A DNA stretch of 64,000 nucleotides from Halopolyspora algeriensis (lineage in GTDB: Bacteria; Actinomycetota; Actinomycetes; Mycobacteriales; Pseudonocardiaceae). Made by a program: the position numbers and the translations under genes. The notes beneath the pieces were generated by a model. The model made no database searches. It had not been told where the DNA came from and saw only the letters and a list, made by a program, of their open reading frames with translations. This document shows positions 8,516 to 17,436 of this stretch, in pieces. The stretch is taken from NCBI RefSeq assembly GCF_003337235.1, contig NZ_QPJC01000013.1:1-64000 (forward strand), in the 5' to 3' direction. Every line of letters begins with the position of its first letter. The first letter of the stretch is position 1.

Positions 8516-8521
8516 AGTCTA
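8516..8521 (-). promoter_or_regulatory. -10-like TAGACT, leaderless start of deoC
   Basis: TAGACT reads on the minus strand with seven bases between it and the deoC ATG, the spacing of a -10 element whose transcript begins at the start codon. There is no ribosome site in between. I see no clear -35. Confidence 0.5.
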
Positions 8522-8743
8522 TGTCCGGGACCGCGCCGAAGACACCGGCACGGGGCCACTCCGGACTGCCGGTCGAGCGAGAAGGCGCCTTCCGGCCGGG
8601 ATTCGCCCGGACGCCCGGGAATCTCTCACCCGTCTGCCGTAACTTTCGGACGTTTTTCGCGAAGTGCTCATGCCGTTGCCCGCAGTGCGGTTCCATGGGG
8701 TGCCGATCTCTCCCGGCCTACCGGATTCCGAAGGAGACGCCAC

Positions 8744-9982
8744 GTGTTTTCCGCGCTCGTATCCGTACGTCGCCGGCTGACCGTCGCGGCGGCCGCACTC
8801 GTCATCACCGTCGGCTCGGCCACGACCGCTGCCGCGCAGCCCTCACCGCAAGCCGAACTCGACGCCGTTCACGACGCCGGGATGCCCGGGATTCTGGCGT
8901 CCGTGCGGGACGGCGCACACACCTGGACCGGGTCGGCGGGGGTCGCCGACATGCGGACCGGGCGGCCGCTGCATCCGAATTCGCATCACCGGGTCGGCAG
9001 TATCACCAAGACGTTCACGGCGGTCGCCGTTCTCCAGCAGGTCGGTGCGGGACGTATCGAGCTCGACGCGCCGGTCGGTGATTACCTGCCCGAGCTGCTC
9101 CCCGGCGAGCGCGGTGACACCGTCACGGTCCGGATGCTGCTCAACCACACCAGCGGTATCGGCGACTACGACACGATCCTGTTCGATTCGCTGCTGCGCG
9201 GCTCGCTCGCCGATCTGGAGGCGAACCGCTGGCGCTACCGGCGCGCCGAGGAGATCGCGACCATCGGGCTCGAGGCACCCCCCACCAATGCCCCCGGCGA
9301 GCGCTGGTCGTACTCGAACACCAACTACGTTCTCACCGGTCTGCTCCTGGAGAAGGTCACAGGGCACGACGCCGAGGACTACATCACCGAGCGCATCATC
9401 CGGCCGCTGCGGCTCCGCAACACCTACTTCCCCGGCGGCCTGCCGTTCATCCTCGGCCCGCACGGCAAGGCGTACGAGGCGCTGTACCGCATGCCCGAGC
9501 AGCCGGGCGAGTACAGCGTCTACAACATGACCTGGGCGGGGACGGCCGGTGCTCTCATCTCTACCACCGAGGACCTCAACACCTTCTACCGTGCGTTGCT
9601 CTCGGGGCGACTGCTGGCTCCGGACCTGCTCGCACAGATGAAGCGGACCGTGCCGATTCTCGACGCCCGGGGCAACGAGATCGGCCGCTACGGTCTCGGT
9701 CTGAGGCGTATCGACGCGGGGGCGTGCGGCACTCTGTGGGGCCACGACGGTGTGGTGTTCGGTATGTCGACCCTGTCCCTGCACAGCGCGGACGGGTCCA
9801 GGCAGCTCACCTACGGGTTGAACATGACCAAGTATCAGCAGCTGGGCCCCGATGGCGTTCCGGTACCGGGTCCGATCGACGCCGCGCTGGGCCGCGTTCT
9901 CGAAAAGACGATGTGCCGACAGGCTCCGGGGCAGCAGGTGTCCGTGCGGGAATTGCGGACGCTGACCGCTGCGACGCCCTGA
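8744..9982 (+). CDS. secreted serine hydrolase / D-alanyl-D-alanine carboxypeptidase (beta-lactamase class C fold)
   Basis: 412 residues with an N-terminal signal peptide (basic RRRL, hydrophobic core, AAAQP cleavage region near residue 32). The SxxK motif is in GSITKTF, the YxN motif is YSN in RWSYSNTNYV, and the C-terminal HxG-like element is GHDG. The family includes R61-type DD-peptidases, esterases and penicillin-binding-like enzymes, so the wall substrate is likely but not proven. The start is GTG at 8744 behind GGAG in CGAAGGAGACG; the ORF is open further upstream, but that part has no protein-like sequence. Confidence 0.88.
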   Translation: MFSALVSVRRRLTVAAAALVITVGSATTAAAQPSPQAELDAVHDAGMPGILASVRDGAHTWTGSAGVADMRTGRPLHPNSHHRVGSITKTFTAVAVLQQVGAGRIELDAPVGDYLPELLPGERGDTVTVRMLLNHTSGIGDYDTILFDSLLRGSLADLEANRWRYRRAEEIATIGLEAPPTNAPGERWSYSNTNYVLTGLLLEKVTGHDAEDYITERIIRPLRLRNTYFPGGLPFILGPHGKAYEALYRMPEQPGEYSVYNMTWAGTAGALISTTEDLNTFYRALLSGRLLAPDLLAQMKRTVPILDARGNEIGRYGLGLRRIDAGACGTLWGHDGVVFGMSTLSLHSADGSRQLTYGLNMTKYQQLGPDGVPVPGPIDAALGRVLEKTMCRQAPGQQVSVRELRTLTAATP

Positions 9983-10024
9983 GCACGGACTGCGGTCGTG
10001 CCGCGCAGCGCCGATTCGCGGGCG

Positions 10025-10366
10025 TCAGCCGGATTCCTCGCTCCCACGGCGCAGTCGCCGGTAACTGCCCCAGTACGTGATCGCCATGGCGGTGAACACG
10101 ATCGTCAGGGGGAGTTGGCTCAACCACGTCCACAGGGATGCTTTCCAGGGCCCGATCAGGGGGAGCAGGACGAAGAGGCCGTTGAGGGGTGCGAGCATCG
10201 AGGCCCCGAGGGCCATCCGCAGCAGGAATCTCGGCGAGCCCGGTTGAAACCACCAGGGGTGCTCGCCCGTGCTTGCATACCGCTGATCCATGCCCGGCAT
10301 GGTGGTACCGGCCGAACGTGCCCGTTGCCGTCGAATCCCGATCGTGATCTTGCGGAACGCCGACAT
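10025..10366 (-). CDS. small two-segment membrane protein
   Basis: About 113 residues with two hydrophobic segments: MALGASMLAPLNGLFVLLPLIG and the later LSQLPLTIVFTAMAITYWG, followed by a basic tail (SYRRLRRGSEESG). The start is uncertain: ATG at 10366 (MSAFRK) gives a basic N-terminus, while a later ATG (MDQRYAS) is also possible, and neither has a clear ribosome site. It is divergent from metG. I do not recognise a family. Confidence 0.55.
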   Translation of the reverse strand: MSAFRKITIGIRRQRARSAGTTMPGMDQRYASTGEHPWWFQPGSPRFLLRMALGASMLAPLNGLFVLLPLIGPWKASLWTWLSQLPLTIVFTAMAITYWGSYRRLRRGSEESG

Positions 10367-10408
10367 GCGCGAGTGAGCACCCGTTCGAGAACGAAAGCCC
10401 ACAGTACG

Positions 10409-10414
10409 TAGGCT
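10409..10414 (+). promoter_or_regulatory. -10-like TAGGCT, leaderless start of metG
   Basis: TAGGCT ends seven bases before the metG ATG and no ribosome site is present, as expected for a leaderless mRNA. Confidence 0.45.
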
Positions 10415-10421
10415 ATGGACC

Positions 10422-12215
10422 ATGAGTACCTCTGTGCTGACCGCCGTGGCCTGGCCCTACGCCAACGGTCCGCGGCACATCGGCCACATCTCCGGCTTCG
10501 GTGTGCCCTCGGACGTCTTCTCGCGGTACCAGCGAATGGCGGGCAACCGGGTGCTCATGGTCTCCGGTACGGACGAGCACGGCACCCCGATCCTGGTCCA
10601 GGCGGACAAGGAGGGTGCGCCCGCACGGGAGGTCGCCGCCAAGTACAACCGCGTGATCGCCGAGGATCTCCAGGGTCTGGGGCTGTCCTACGACCTGTTC
10701 ACCCGCACCACCACGGGCAACCACTACAAGGTGGTGCAGCAGATCTTCCTGGCTCTGCACCGCAACGGCTACATCGTGCCGAAGACGACCACCGGTGCGG
10801 TCAGCCCGTCCACCGGGCGAACCCTGCCGGACCGCTACATCGAGGGCACTTGCCCGATCTGCTCCTACGACGGCGCGCGCGGTGACCAGTGCGACAACTG
10901 CGGCAACCAGCTCGACGCCGCCGATCTGAAGAACCCGGTCTCGCGGGTCAACGGCGAGACCCCCGAGTTCGTCTCCACCGAGCACCTGTTCCTGGACCTG
11001 CCCGCCTTCACCGACTCGCTGGGCAAATGGCTGTCCACACGCACCGGTTGGCGCTCCAACGTCCTGAACTTCACCCGCAACCTCGTCGAGGACATGCGGC
11101 CGCGCCCGATCAGCCGCGATCTCGACTGGGGTGTGCCGATCCCGCTGGACGGCTGGCGCGAGCAGTCGATGAAGCGTCTGTACGTGTGGTTCGACGCTGT
11201 GATCGGCTACTTCTCCGCCAGCGTCGAATGGGCGCAGCGCATCGGGGATCCGGATGCGTGGCGGCCGTGGTGGACCGACCCGTCGGCCCAGGCGTACTAC
11301 TTCATGGGCAAGGACAACATCACCTTCCACGCCCAGATCTGGCCCGCGCTGCTGATGGGACACAACGGTACGGGCGACCGAGGGGGTGACACCGGGCCGT
11401 TCGGGGAGCTGAAGCTGCCCGACGAGATCGTCTCCAGCGAGTTCCTGACCATGAGCGGGTCGAAGTTCTCGACCTCGCGCGGCACCGTGATCTACGTGCG
11501 CGACTTCCTGCGCGAATTCGGTCCGGACGCGCTGCGGTACTTCATCTCGGCAGCGGGGCCGGAAACCCAGGACGTCGACTTCACGTGGGACGAGTTCGTC
11601 CGCCGCACCAACTTCGAGCTGGCCAACGAGTGGGGCAACCTCGTCAACCGCGCCATCACGATGGCGGCGAAGAACAACGGTGCGGTCCCGGCGCCGACCG
11701 CGCCGCAGCCTGCCGACGAGGAGTTGAAGTCGCTGGCCCGCGACGCGTTCGATGTCGTCGGTGACAACCTGCGCCGTTCCCGGTTCCGTGCGGCCACGCA
11801 GGAGGCGATGCGCGTGGTGTCGGCGGCGAACAAGTACCTGTCCGAGCAGGAACCGTGGAAGCTCAAGGACGATCCGGACCGCCGCGATGCCGTCCTGCAC
11901 ACCGCGCTGCAGGTCGTCTCGGACGCCAACACGCTGCTCACGCCGTTCCTGCCGCATTCCGCGCAGAAGGTGCACGAGCTGCTGGGCGGCACCGGGACCT
12001 GGTCGGCCCAGCCCGAACTGCGCGAGGTCTCGGATCTGGACGATCCGGAGACGGCGTACCCGGTGTTGATGGGAGAGTACGCCTCCGAGCAGGCGAGCTG
12101 GCAGTCCCGGCCGATCGGGGTGGGGCAGCCGCTGAGCAAGCCCACTCCGCTGTTCGGCAAGCTGGACACCGAGCTGGCCGAGACCGGCCCCGAATGGGCG
12201 CCGATCCAGGACTGA
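10422..12215 (+). CDS. metG: methionyl-tRNA synthetase
   Basis: 597 residues. It charges tRNA-Met with methionine in the cytoplasm. The class I signature HIGH is at residues 19-22 and the KMSKS loop is KFSTS near residue 350. One zinc knuckle (Cys 144, 147, 157, 160 in the connective domain) is seen, as in the MetG1/2 types with a single zinc. There is no C-terminal EMAP-type tRNA-binding domain, and the end (GPEWAPIQD) is normal for actinobacteria. It is followed by the palindromic repeat at 12222 and tatD, the usual actinobacterial order. Confidence 0.97.
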   Translation: MSTSVLTAVAWPYANGPRHIGHISGFGVPSDVFSRYQRMAGNRVLMVSGTDEHGTPILVQADKEGAPAREVAAKYNRVIAEDLQGLGLSYDLFTRTTTGNHYKVVQQIFLALHRNGYIVPKTTTGAVSPSTGRTLPDRYIEGTCPICSYDGARGDQCDNCGNQLDAADLKNPVSRVNGETPEFVSTEHLFLDLPAFTDSLGKWLSTRTGWRSNVLNFTRNLVEDMRPRPISRDLDWGVPIPLDGWREQSMKRLYVWFDAVIGYFSASVEWAQRIGDPDAWRPWWTDPSAQAYYFMGKDNITFHAQIWPALLMGHNGTGDRGGDTGPFGELKLPDEIVSSEFLTMSGSKFSTSRGTVIYVRDFLREFGPDALRYFISAAGPETQDVDFTWDEFVRRTNFELANEWGNLVNRAITMAAKNNGAVPAPTAPQPADEELKSLARDAFDVVGDNLRRSRFRAATQEAMRVVSAANKYLSEQEPWKLKDDPDRRDAVLHTALQVVSDANTLLTPFLPHSAQKVHELLGGTGTWSAQPELREVSDLDDPETAYPVLMGEYASEQASWQSRPIGVGQPLSKPTPLFGKLDTELAETGPEWAPIQD

Positions 12216-12221
12216 GTTTTC

Positions 12222-12274
12222 GGAGTGAACGGAACTTTCGCCCGGATAGAAGTGACGAAAGTTCCGTTCACTCC
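12222..12274. repeat. palindromic dispersed repeat, copy 1
   Basis: A perfect 19-bp inverted repeat (GGAGTGAACGGAACTTTCG with its complement) flanks a 15-nt loop containing GGATAGAAG. It begins seven bases after the metG stop and sits between metG and tatD. A second copy in the opposite orientation follows mfd (48859-48911). The two share outer arm GAGTGAACG, inner arm AACTTTCG and the loop core CTTCTATCCG, and differ in the middle of the arm in a way that preserves pairing. It could act as a terminator or processing hairpin, but no T run follows. Confidence 0.85.
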
Positions 12275-12298
12275 TGCCGACTCGGCGAGGAGACCGAC

Positions 12299-13147
12299 GT
12301 GAGCAAAGGTGACAAGAAGCGCGAGCGCCCCCCTGAACCCGAGGGGTTGCCCGCACCCATCGTGGACGCCCACACCCACCTCGATGCCTGCGGTGCCTCC
12401 ACGGCCGCCGAGGTGCGAAAGATCGTCGACCGCGCCGAGGCGGCCGGGGTCGCCCGGGTCGTCACGGTCGCCGACGACATCGACTCGGCACGCTGGACCG
12501 TGGAGGCCTCCGCCTGGGACGACCGGGTGTTCTCCGCGGTCGCCCTGCACCCCACCCGGGCGAAGGACTTCGGCGAGGCCGAGCGCGAGGTGCTGGAGGG
12601 CCTGGTCGGCAACCCGCGTGTCGTGGCGGTGGGGGAGACGGGATTGGACTACTACTGGGATTTCTCCCCGCCCGAACCGCAGCAGGAGGCCTTTCGCTGG
12701 CACATCGACCTCGCCAAGCGCTCCGGCAAACCGCTGATGATCCACGACCGGGACGCACACGCCGACATCCTGCGCATCCTGGCCGAGGAAGGCGCGCCGG
12801 AGACGGTGATCTTCCACTGCTTCTCCGGGGACGCGGAGTTCGCGCGAGAGTGCGTGGATGCCGGCTACGTGCTGTCCTTCGCCGGGACCGCGACATTCCG
12901 CAACGCCAACGCGCGGGGGCTCCGGGAGGCCGCTCGGCGGGTGCCGGTCGAGCAGATGCTGGTCGAGACCGACGCGCCGTTCCTGGCGCCGCACCCCTTC
13001 CGAGGGCGCCCCAACGAGCCGTACTGCGTCAACTACACCCTTCGTGACCTGGCCGAGCTCCGGGAAGTGGACGTGGCCGAGCTCGCGGAGGCCACCACCA
13101 CGACCGCCGAGCGCGTGTTTGGATTCCCTCGAGCGGCGACGTCCTGA
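12299..13147 (+). CDS. tatD: TatD family metal-dependent hydrolase (deoxyribonuclease)
   Basis: 282 residues forming a TIM-barrel hydrolase. Metal ligands are visible: HTHLD at residues 25-29, the Glu in VVAVGETGLDYYWD, the His in MIHDRDAH and in FHCFSGD, and the Asp in LVETDAPFLAPHP. TatD enzymes are 3'-5' DNases implicated in DNA repair or turnover. It starts at GTG 12299 behind GGCGAGGAG; the longer ORF that runs back into metG is an artefact. It lies downstream of metG and upstream of rpfB, the conserved actinobacterial order. Confidence 0.92.
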   Translation: MSKGDKKRERPPEPEGLPAPIVDAHTHLDACGASTAAEVRKIVDRAEAAGVARVVTVADDIDSARWTVEASAWDDRVFSAVALHPTRAKDFGEAEREVLEGLVGNPRVVAVGETGLDYYWDFSPPEPQQEAFRWHIDLAKRSGKPLMIHDRDAHADILRILAEEGAPETVIFHCFSGDAEFARECVDAGYVLSFAGTATFRNANARGLREAARRVPVEQMLVETDAPFLAPHPFRGRPNEPYCVNYTLRDLAELREVDVAELAEATTTTAERVFGFPRAATS

Positions 13148-13190
13148 GGTTCCGCCACCCGCACCACCACGCGAGCCAATCCGCGGACCC
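13147..13190 (+). repeat. 44-bp dispersed repeat, copy A
   Basis: It begins with AGGTTCCGCCACC, contains GCGAGCCAATCC and ends in GGACCC. It overlaps the last base of the tatD stop codon. It matches copy B (43745-43788) at 38 of 44 bases and copy C (22188-22231, reversed) at 40 of 44 by eye. Confidence 0.85.
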
Positions 13191-13247
13191 ACTGAAACGG
13201 GAAATATCGCCCATCGAGTTAGGCACCTCACAGGCGCCTCGAGATCC

Positions 13248-13277
13248 TTGGCAGTCGAGTGAGGGTCACGCTAGAGT
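13248..13277 (+). promoter_or_regulatory. candidate promoter of rpfB
   Basis: TTGGCA (13248-13253) and TAGAGT (13272-13277) are separated by 18 bp, a good match to housekeeping sigma-factor spacing. Transcription from here would give a leader of about 170 nt before rpfB, rich in repeated TCACG/GTGAC half-sites (13266-13318). The 304-bp gap between tatD and rpfB holds only repeat A, this promoter and the leader. Confidence 0.5.
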
Positions 13278-13451
13278 CACGAAATCGTGAACCGGTGACA
13301 GTGCAGTCACGGTCACACCCGCAGTCTCGCCGGTGTACGTCGGGGACGGTGCTGGCTACGGGAGTCGGATACGAACACGAGGCACGAAGGTGCGTACCGG
13401 TGTCGCCGAACGGCCCCGGTGTGCCTTCCGCCTTCGGGAGGTAACGACCCT

Positions 13452-14981
13452 GTGAACGAGCGCGGCATTCCCCATCATGTCGGCTACCGCCGACCTGCCT
13501 CCGGCCATCGAGGTGATTCGTTCGAGGCCTCGACGGTCAGGCTCGCTCCGGCCGATCTCACCGAGACCGCCACGGCGGTCGGCCTCCTGGAGCGGCCCGC
13601 GTGGCCCGATGCGGACGAGCAGTCGCTTCCCGGCCACGGTGGTTCCACCTATCCGGCACAGGACCACCCCAGCTTTCCTCCCGGTGCGTTGAGCATCACA
13701 CCGGAGGATCTCTACGAGGTGCTCGGTGCGGACACCGATGATCTCCTCGCCGACACCGACGTGGATGTCGACGAGCTCATCCGGATGATCAATGCCGAGA
13801 CCACGGTGATGCCGCCGCTGGTCCTGCCGGACACGGTCGCCGACCTCGACGACTCCGAGGAGCCGCCTCCCGAGGTGGTCGAGGCCATCGGCGAGTGGAA
13901 ACGCCGCTTCCTCAAGGGCGCGGTGACCGCTGTGGTGCTCACGCTCACCGGTGCGGGCGGTGCCGCCGCCGCGATGGACAAGTCCGTCACGGTGGAGGTC
14001 GACGGCGCCGAACGCGAGATCCACACCTACGGGTCGAGCGTGTCCGAAGTCCTCTCCGAGGAGGGGATCGAGGTCGACTCGCACGATGCGCTGAGCCCGT
14101 CGCCGCAATCGGAGATCGAGCACGGCGACGTCATCACGCTCGACCGGGGGCGCCTGCTGACACTGACCGTCGACGGCGAGCAGCGCGAGGAGTGGGTGCG
14201 CTCGGTGACGGTCGGTCAGGCCCTGCGCCAACTCGGTGTCCCGACCGACGGCGCCTGGGTCTCGGCCAAGCGGACGATGCCGGTGCCCGAACAGGGCATG
14301 ACTCTCGAGGTCAAGACGTCCAAGTCGATCACCCTGATCAACGGTGGTTCCGAGCCCGAGAAGCTGACCACGACCGCCGTCACGGTCGACGAGCTGCTCC
14401 GGCAGGAGGGCATCAAACTCGGCGCGCAGGACAGCGTCACTCCCGGATCCGGGCAGCTTTCCGACGGCACCGTGGTGCGGATCGATCAGACGGGGACTTC
14501 GACGGTCAACGTTCGCGAGCCGATCGAGCCGCCCGTGAAGGAAATCGTCGACGACACGATGTTCCAGGGCGAGCGCACGGTCGAGGAACCGGGCAAGCCC
14601 GGAGAGAAGATCGTCTTCTACCGGGTCACCACCCGCAACGGTGCGGAGACCGACCGCGAGCAGGTCGGTGAGCGGGTCCTGCAGGAAGCCGAGCCGAAGG
14701 TCGTCCGGGTCGGCGGCAAGCCTCGTCCGAACAGCGGGGTGTGGGACAAGCTCGCCCAGTGCGAGTCCGGTGGGAACTGGCAGATCAACACCGGCAACGG
14801 CTACTACGGCGGGCTCCAGTTCAACAAGCAGACCTGGGACGCCTACGGCGGTGATCAGTACGCCGCGTACCCGCATCAGGCCAGCCGGGAGCAGCAGATC
14901 GCCGTGGCGACGAAGATGCGGGACGCGCGCGGCGGCTACGGCGCCTGGCCGTCCTGCTCCAGTCAGCTCGGCCTGAGCTGA
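13452..14981 (+). CDS. rpfB: resuscitation-promoting factor RpfB (DUF348-G5-transglycosylase)
   Basis: 509 residues. The order is: an unusually long acidic cytoplasmic N-terminus (about 150 residues, Asp/Glu rich), one membrane anchor ([17 protein letters not shown]), three DUF348 repeats (each about 40 residues with the [11 protein letters not shown]-type core), a G5 domain, and the C-terminal Rpf fold ([20 protein letters not shown]) with its catalytic Glu and paired Cys. Rpf enzymes cleave peptidoglycan and wake dormant cells. It starts at GTG 13452 behind GGGAGG. It is downstream of tatD and upstream of rsmA, as in Mycobacterium. The long cytoplasmic extension is more than most RpfB proteins have. 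Confidence 0.95.
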   Translation: MNERGIPHHVGYRRPASGHRGDSFEASTVRLAPADLTETATAVGLLERPAWPDADEQSLPGHGGSTYPAQDHPSFPPGALSITPEDLYEVLGADTDDLLADTDVDVDELIRMINAETTVMPPLVLPDTVADLDDSEEPPPEVVEAIGEWKRRFLKGAVTAVVLTLTGAGGAAAAMDKSVTVEVDGAEREIHTYGSSVSEVLSEEGIEVDSHDALSPSPQSEIEHGDVITLDRGRLLTLTVDGEQREEWVRSVTVGQALRQLGVPTDGAWVSAKRTMPVPEQGMTLEVKTSKSITLINGGSEPEKLTTTAVTVDELLRQEGIKLGAQDSVTPGSGQLSDGTVVRIDQTGTSTVNVREPIEPPVKEIVDDTMFQGERTVEEPGKPGEKIVFYRVTTRNGAETDREQVGERVLQEAEPKVVRVGGKPRPNSGVWDKLAQCESGGNWQINTGNGYYGGLQFNKQTWDAYGGDQYAAYPHQASREQQIAVATKMRDARGGYGAWPSCSSQLGLS

Positions 14982-14987
14982 CCCTGC

Positions 14988-14993
14988 TAGGTT
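14988..14993 (+). promoter_or_regulatory. -10-like TAGGTT, leaderless start of rsmA
   Basis: TAGGTT lies in the 19-bp gap after rpfB with exactly seven bases before the rsmA ATG and no ribosome site. It suggests that rsmA has its own leaderless transcript as well as possible read-through from rpfB. Confidence 0.45.
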
Positions 14994-15000
14994 CGGTCGG

Positions 15001-15897
15001 ATGCAGGACCAGCAACCGGCGCGCCTGCTCGGACCGGCCGAGGTACGCAGGCTGGCCGAGGAGCTGGGTGTGCGCCCGACCAAGAAGCTCGGCCAGAACT
15101 TCGTCCACGACCCGAACACGGTCCGGCGCATCGTCGCCACGTCGAAAGTGACGGCTGACGACGTGGTCCTGGAGGTGGGGCCGGGGCTCGGTTCGCTCAC
15201 GCTGGGGTTGCTCTCGACCGCGCAAGCGGTGACGGCGGTGGAGGTGGACGCCGCGCTGGCGTCCAGACTGCCGCGCACGGTGGCCGAGCACGCCCCGGGA
15301 CCGGCGGACCGGTTGCGGGTCGTGGAGGCCGACGCGCTGAGCGTGCGGCGCGGTGATTTCGCCGACCGCGCGCCCACCGCCCTCGTGGCCAACCTGCCCT
15401 ACAACGTGGCCGTACCCGTCGTGTTGCACCTGTTGGCGGAGCTGCCGACCCTGCGGCACGGGCTGGTCATGGTGCAGGCCGAGGTCGCCGACCGGCTGGC
15501 CGCGAAGCCGGGCGGCCGCACCTACGGGGTGCCGAGCGCGAAGGTGGCGTGGTTCGCCGAGGTGCACCGAGAGGGATCGGTATCCCGCAGCGTCTTCTGG
15601 CCGGTGCCCAATGTGGACTCCGGTTTGGTGTCGTTCACCCGCATCGAGCCGCCGTCGGTGGTGGCGCACGAGCAGGTGTTCGCGGTGATCGATGCTGCTT
15701 TCGCCCAGCGGCGCAAGATGTTGCGCTCGGCGCTGTCCGGCTGGGCGGGGTCGGCGGCGCGCGCGGAGACCGTGCTGCGGGCGGCCGGGATCTCGCCGTC
15801 GGCGCGTGGCGAGCAGCTGGCCGTCGCCGACTTCGTGCGCATCGCCGAGGCCGCCCGCGATACCCTCGACGGTTCGCAGGGCACCGTTTCCCCGTGA
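15001..15897 (+). CDS. rsmA: 16S rRNA (adenine1518-N6/adenine1519-N6) dimethyltransferase
   Basis: 298 residues. It dimethylates two adjacent adenines in helix 45 of 16S rRNA (KsgA). The N-terminal [12 protein letters not shown], the SAM-binding [12 protein letters not shown] and the catalytic [10 protein letters not shown] are present, and the C-terminal helical domain contains [12 protein letters not shown]. In most relatives ispE follows directly; here a metNIQ operon lies between. A short hairpin terminator follows the stop codon. Confidence 0.96.
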   Translation: MQDQQPARLLGPAEVRRLAEELGVRPTKKLGQNFVHDPNTVRRIVATSKVTADDVVLEVGPGLGSLTLGLLSTAQAVTAVEVDAALASRLPRTVAEHAPGPADRLRVVEADALSVRRGDFADRAPTALVANLPYNVAVPVVLHLLAELPTLRHGLVMVQAEVADRLAAKPGGRTYGVPSAKVAWFAEVHREGSVSRSVFWPVPNVDSGLVSFTRIEPPSVVAHEQVFAVIDAAFAQRRKMLRSALSGWAGSAARAETVLRAAGISPSARGEQLAVADFVRIAEAARDTLDGSQGTVSP

Positions 15898-15899
15898 TC

Positions 15900-15920
15900 G
15901 AGCCCCGGTAGCCGGGGCTT
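15900..15920 (+). terminator. rho-independent-like terminator after rsmA
   Basis: An 8-bp GC-rich stem AGCCCCGG/CCGGGGCT with loop TAG begins two or three bases after the rsmA stop and is followed by TTCTCG. The T tract is short, as often in actinobacteria. Confidence 0.6.
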
Positions 15921-16037
15921 CTCGGGAGTCGTTCGCCTGAGGCAGTAAAACTACCGTCGGTAATTTTTGGGGCATCCAATGGTCGCTCAAACGGGGTGTG
16001 ACACAGCCAACGATTCCGGAACGTGACGGACGTCAAC

Positions 16038-16067
16038 TTGCGTCACGATCGCCTCGTAGGGTCTACT
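16038..16067 (+). promoter_or_regulatory. candidate promoter of the metNIQ leader
   Basis: TTGCGT (16038-16043) and TCTACT (16062-16067) with an 18-bp spacer would start transcription about six bases before the riboswitch P1 stem. The -35 is flanked by a CGTGACG/CGTCACG inverted repeat (16022-16028 with 16041-16047) around GACGTC, a possible additional operator. The rest of the 15921-16037 gap shows only a TACCG/CGGTA palindrome and a T-rich TAATTTTTGG. Confidence 0.4.
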
Positions 16068-16078
16068 GTCCCGCGGAA

Positions 16079-16164
16079 TCCATCCCGAGCGGCCGAGAGA
16101 TCTGGCTTGTCGACGCCGCAGCAACCACCCGAGGCGGGCAGGTGCTAACGCCAGGACCGATGGA
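16079..16164 (+). ncRNA. SAM riboswitch (S-box, SAM-I type)
   Basis: P1 pairs TCCATC (16079-16084) with GATGGA (16159-16164). In between come the conserved GAGCGGCCGAGAGAT, CTGGCTTGTCGACGCCGC, AGCAACC and GGTGCTAACGCCAG blocks that characterise S-box leaders in actinobacteria. It is 250 nt upstream of metN, the start of a methionine importer operon, which is the expected target: high S-adenosylmethionine should shut expression down. Confidence 0.9.
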
Positions 16165-16366
16165 GTTGGGTTGTCCGAGTCTCCGAACGCGAGCGCGAGT
16201 GCGCTCCACGCCCGAGTGCGCGATGCACCCGCCGGTTCCACGCCGACGCGGATGCGGCAGGCGTTGACCCAGCGGCGTGTCGTCGACCACGGGCGCAGGA
16301 CCACGACCGCCTGTCGCTGCGACGTGTGACGCAGACCTTCTTTCCGACCCTCTTCCCCTTCCGGCA

Positions 16367-16383
16367 GCGTGCCCGCGGCACGC
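16367..16383 (+). promoter_or_regulatory. hairpin in the metN leader, possible expression platform
   Basis: A perfect 7-bp stem GCGTGCC/GGCACGC with loop CGC lies between the riboswitch and the metN ribosome site (GGAG, 16406-16409), preceded by a pyrimidine-rich tract (16338-16360). No T run follows, so it may affect translation or Rho-dependent termination rather than act as an intrinsic terminator. The remainder of 16165-16416 shows no gene. Confidence 0.4.
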
Positions 16384-16416
16384 GTGTGGCCGACGTGAGC
16401 TGATGCGGAGCCAATC

Positions 16417-17436
16417 GTGATCACAGTCGAGAACCTGACCAAGTCCTTCCCGCACGACAATGGTGCCGTCGTCGCACTCGACAACGTGTCCATGCAGGTC
16501 CCGGACGGTGCCGTCTGCGGTGTGGTCGGTTCCAGCGGGGCGGGCAAGTCCACGCTCGCCCGCTGCATCGCCCTGTTGGACAAGCCCGACAGCGGTGCGA
16601 TCAGGGTGGACGGCACCGATCTCGTGGCGCTGGACGGCAAGTCGCTGCGCGCCGCGCGGCGCCGGATCGGCGTCGTGCCGCAGGGTGATTCGCTGCTGCG
16701 CCAGCGCACGGCCGCGGGCAATGTGGCCCTGCCGCTGGAGGCGGCGAACATGTCCGCACCGCAGCGCCGCAGCCGCGTCGCCGAGCTGCTCGATCTCGTC
16801 GGCCTGAGCGACAAGGCACCGGTCTACCCCGATCAGCTCTCCGGCGGACAGCGCCAGCGGGTGGCGGTGGCTCGCGCCCTGGCCGCCCAGCCCTCGGTGC
16901 TGCTGGCCGACGAACCGACCTCGGCGCTGGATCCGTCCACAACGGATTCGGTGTTGACGGTGCTGGACCGGGCCCGTTCCGAGCTCGGCGTCACCGTCCT
17001 CGTCGTCACCCACGACATGGCGGTGGTCCGGCGCATCGCTGACGACGTCGCCGTGCTGGAGCAGGGCAGCGTCGTCGAGCACGGCAAGGTGCTCGATCTG
17101 GTCTCCGAACCCGGGAGTCGGATCGGTTCGACGCTGCTGCCCGAGACCGATCAGGGTTCCGCCGTGCCGGCCGCGGGAATCGGACACGACGTGGTGGCCG
17201 AGGTGGTCCTGGTCGGCTTCGCCGCCGTGGGCGCCCTCCTGCCGGAGGCGTCGAACCGGTTCGACGTGGAGTTGTCGATCCTCGGCGGCGGCCTGACGCG
17301 GCTCGGAGACACCCCGGTGGCGAAGTTCCGGATCGGCCTGTCCGGTGAGCTTTCCGAGTCCGCGCTGAAGTGGATGATCGAACACGATGCCCATGTGCGT
17401 CGTGCACCCGTGAGTGTTGACGGAGTTGCCGCGTGA
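16417..17436 (+). CDS. metN: methionine ABC transporter ATP-binding protein
   Basis: 339 residues. The ABC domain has Walker A GSSGAGKST, signature LSGGQRQRV and Walker B VLLADEPTSALD, then the D-methionine-type C-terminal extension ending in a NIL domain (about residues 265-335; ISILGGGLTRLGDTPVAKFRIGLSGEL), which senses methionine in MetN proteins. It starts with GTG. It overlaps metI by four bases. The SAM riboswitch upstream and metI/metQ downstream make the substrate assignment firm. Confidence 0.95.
   Translation: MITVENLTKSFPHDNGAVVALDNVSMQVPDGAVCGVVGSSGAGKSTLARCIALLDKPDSGAIRVDGTDLVALDGKSLRAARRRIGVVPQGDSLLRQRTAAGNVALPLEAANMSAPQRRSRVAELLDLVGLSDKAPVYPDQLSGGQRQRVAVARALAAQPSVLLADEPTSALDPSTTDSVLTVLDRARSELGVTVLVVTHDMAVVRRIADDVAVLEQGSVVEHGKVLDLVSEPGSRIGSTLLPETDQGSAVPAAGIGHDVVAEVVLVGFAAVGALLPEASNRFDVELSILGGGLTRLGDTPVAKFRIGLSGELSESALKWMIEHDAHVRRAPVSVDGVAA

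Noticed and set aside
13278-13451. Possible cyclic di-AMP (ydaO) riboswitch before rpfB
   Set aside because: Many actinobacterial rpf genes carry one, but I could not find the conserved CCGTCAGCTAACC-like core or paired pseudo-symmetric stems in this leader.
15998-16267. 89-residue ORF over the metN leader
   Set aside because: It overlaps the SAM riboswitch in full, has no ribosome site and has a shadow-like composition.
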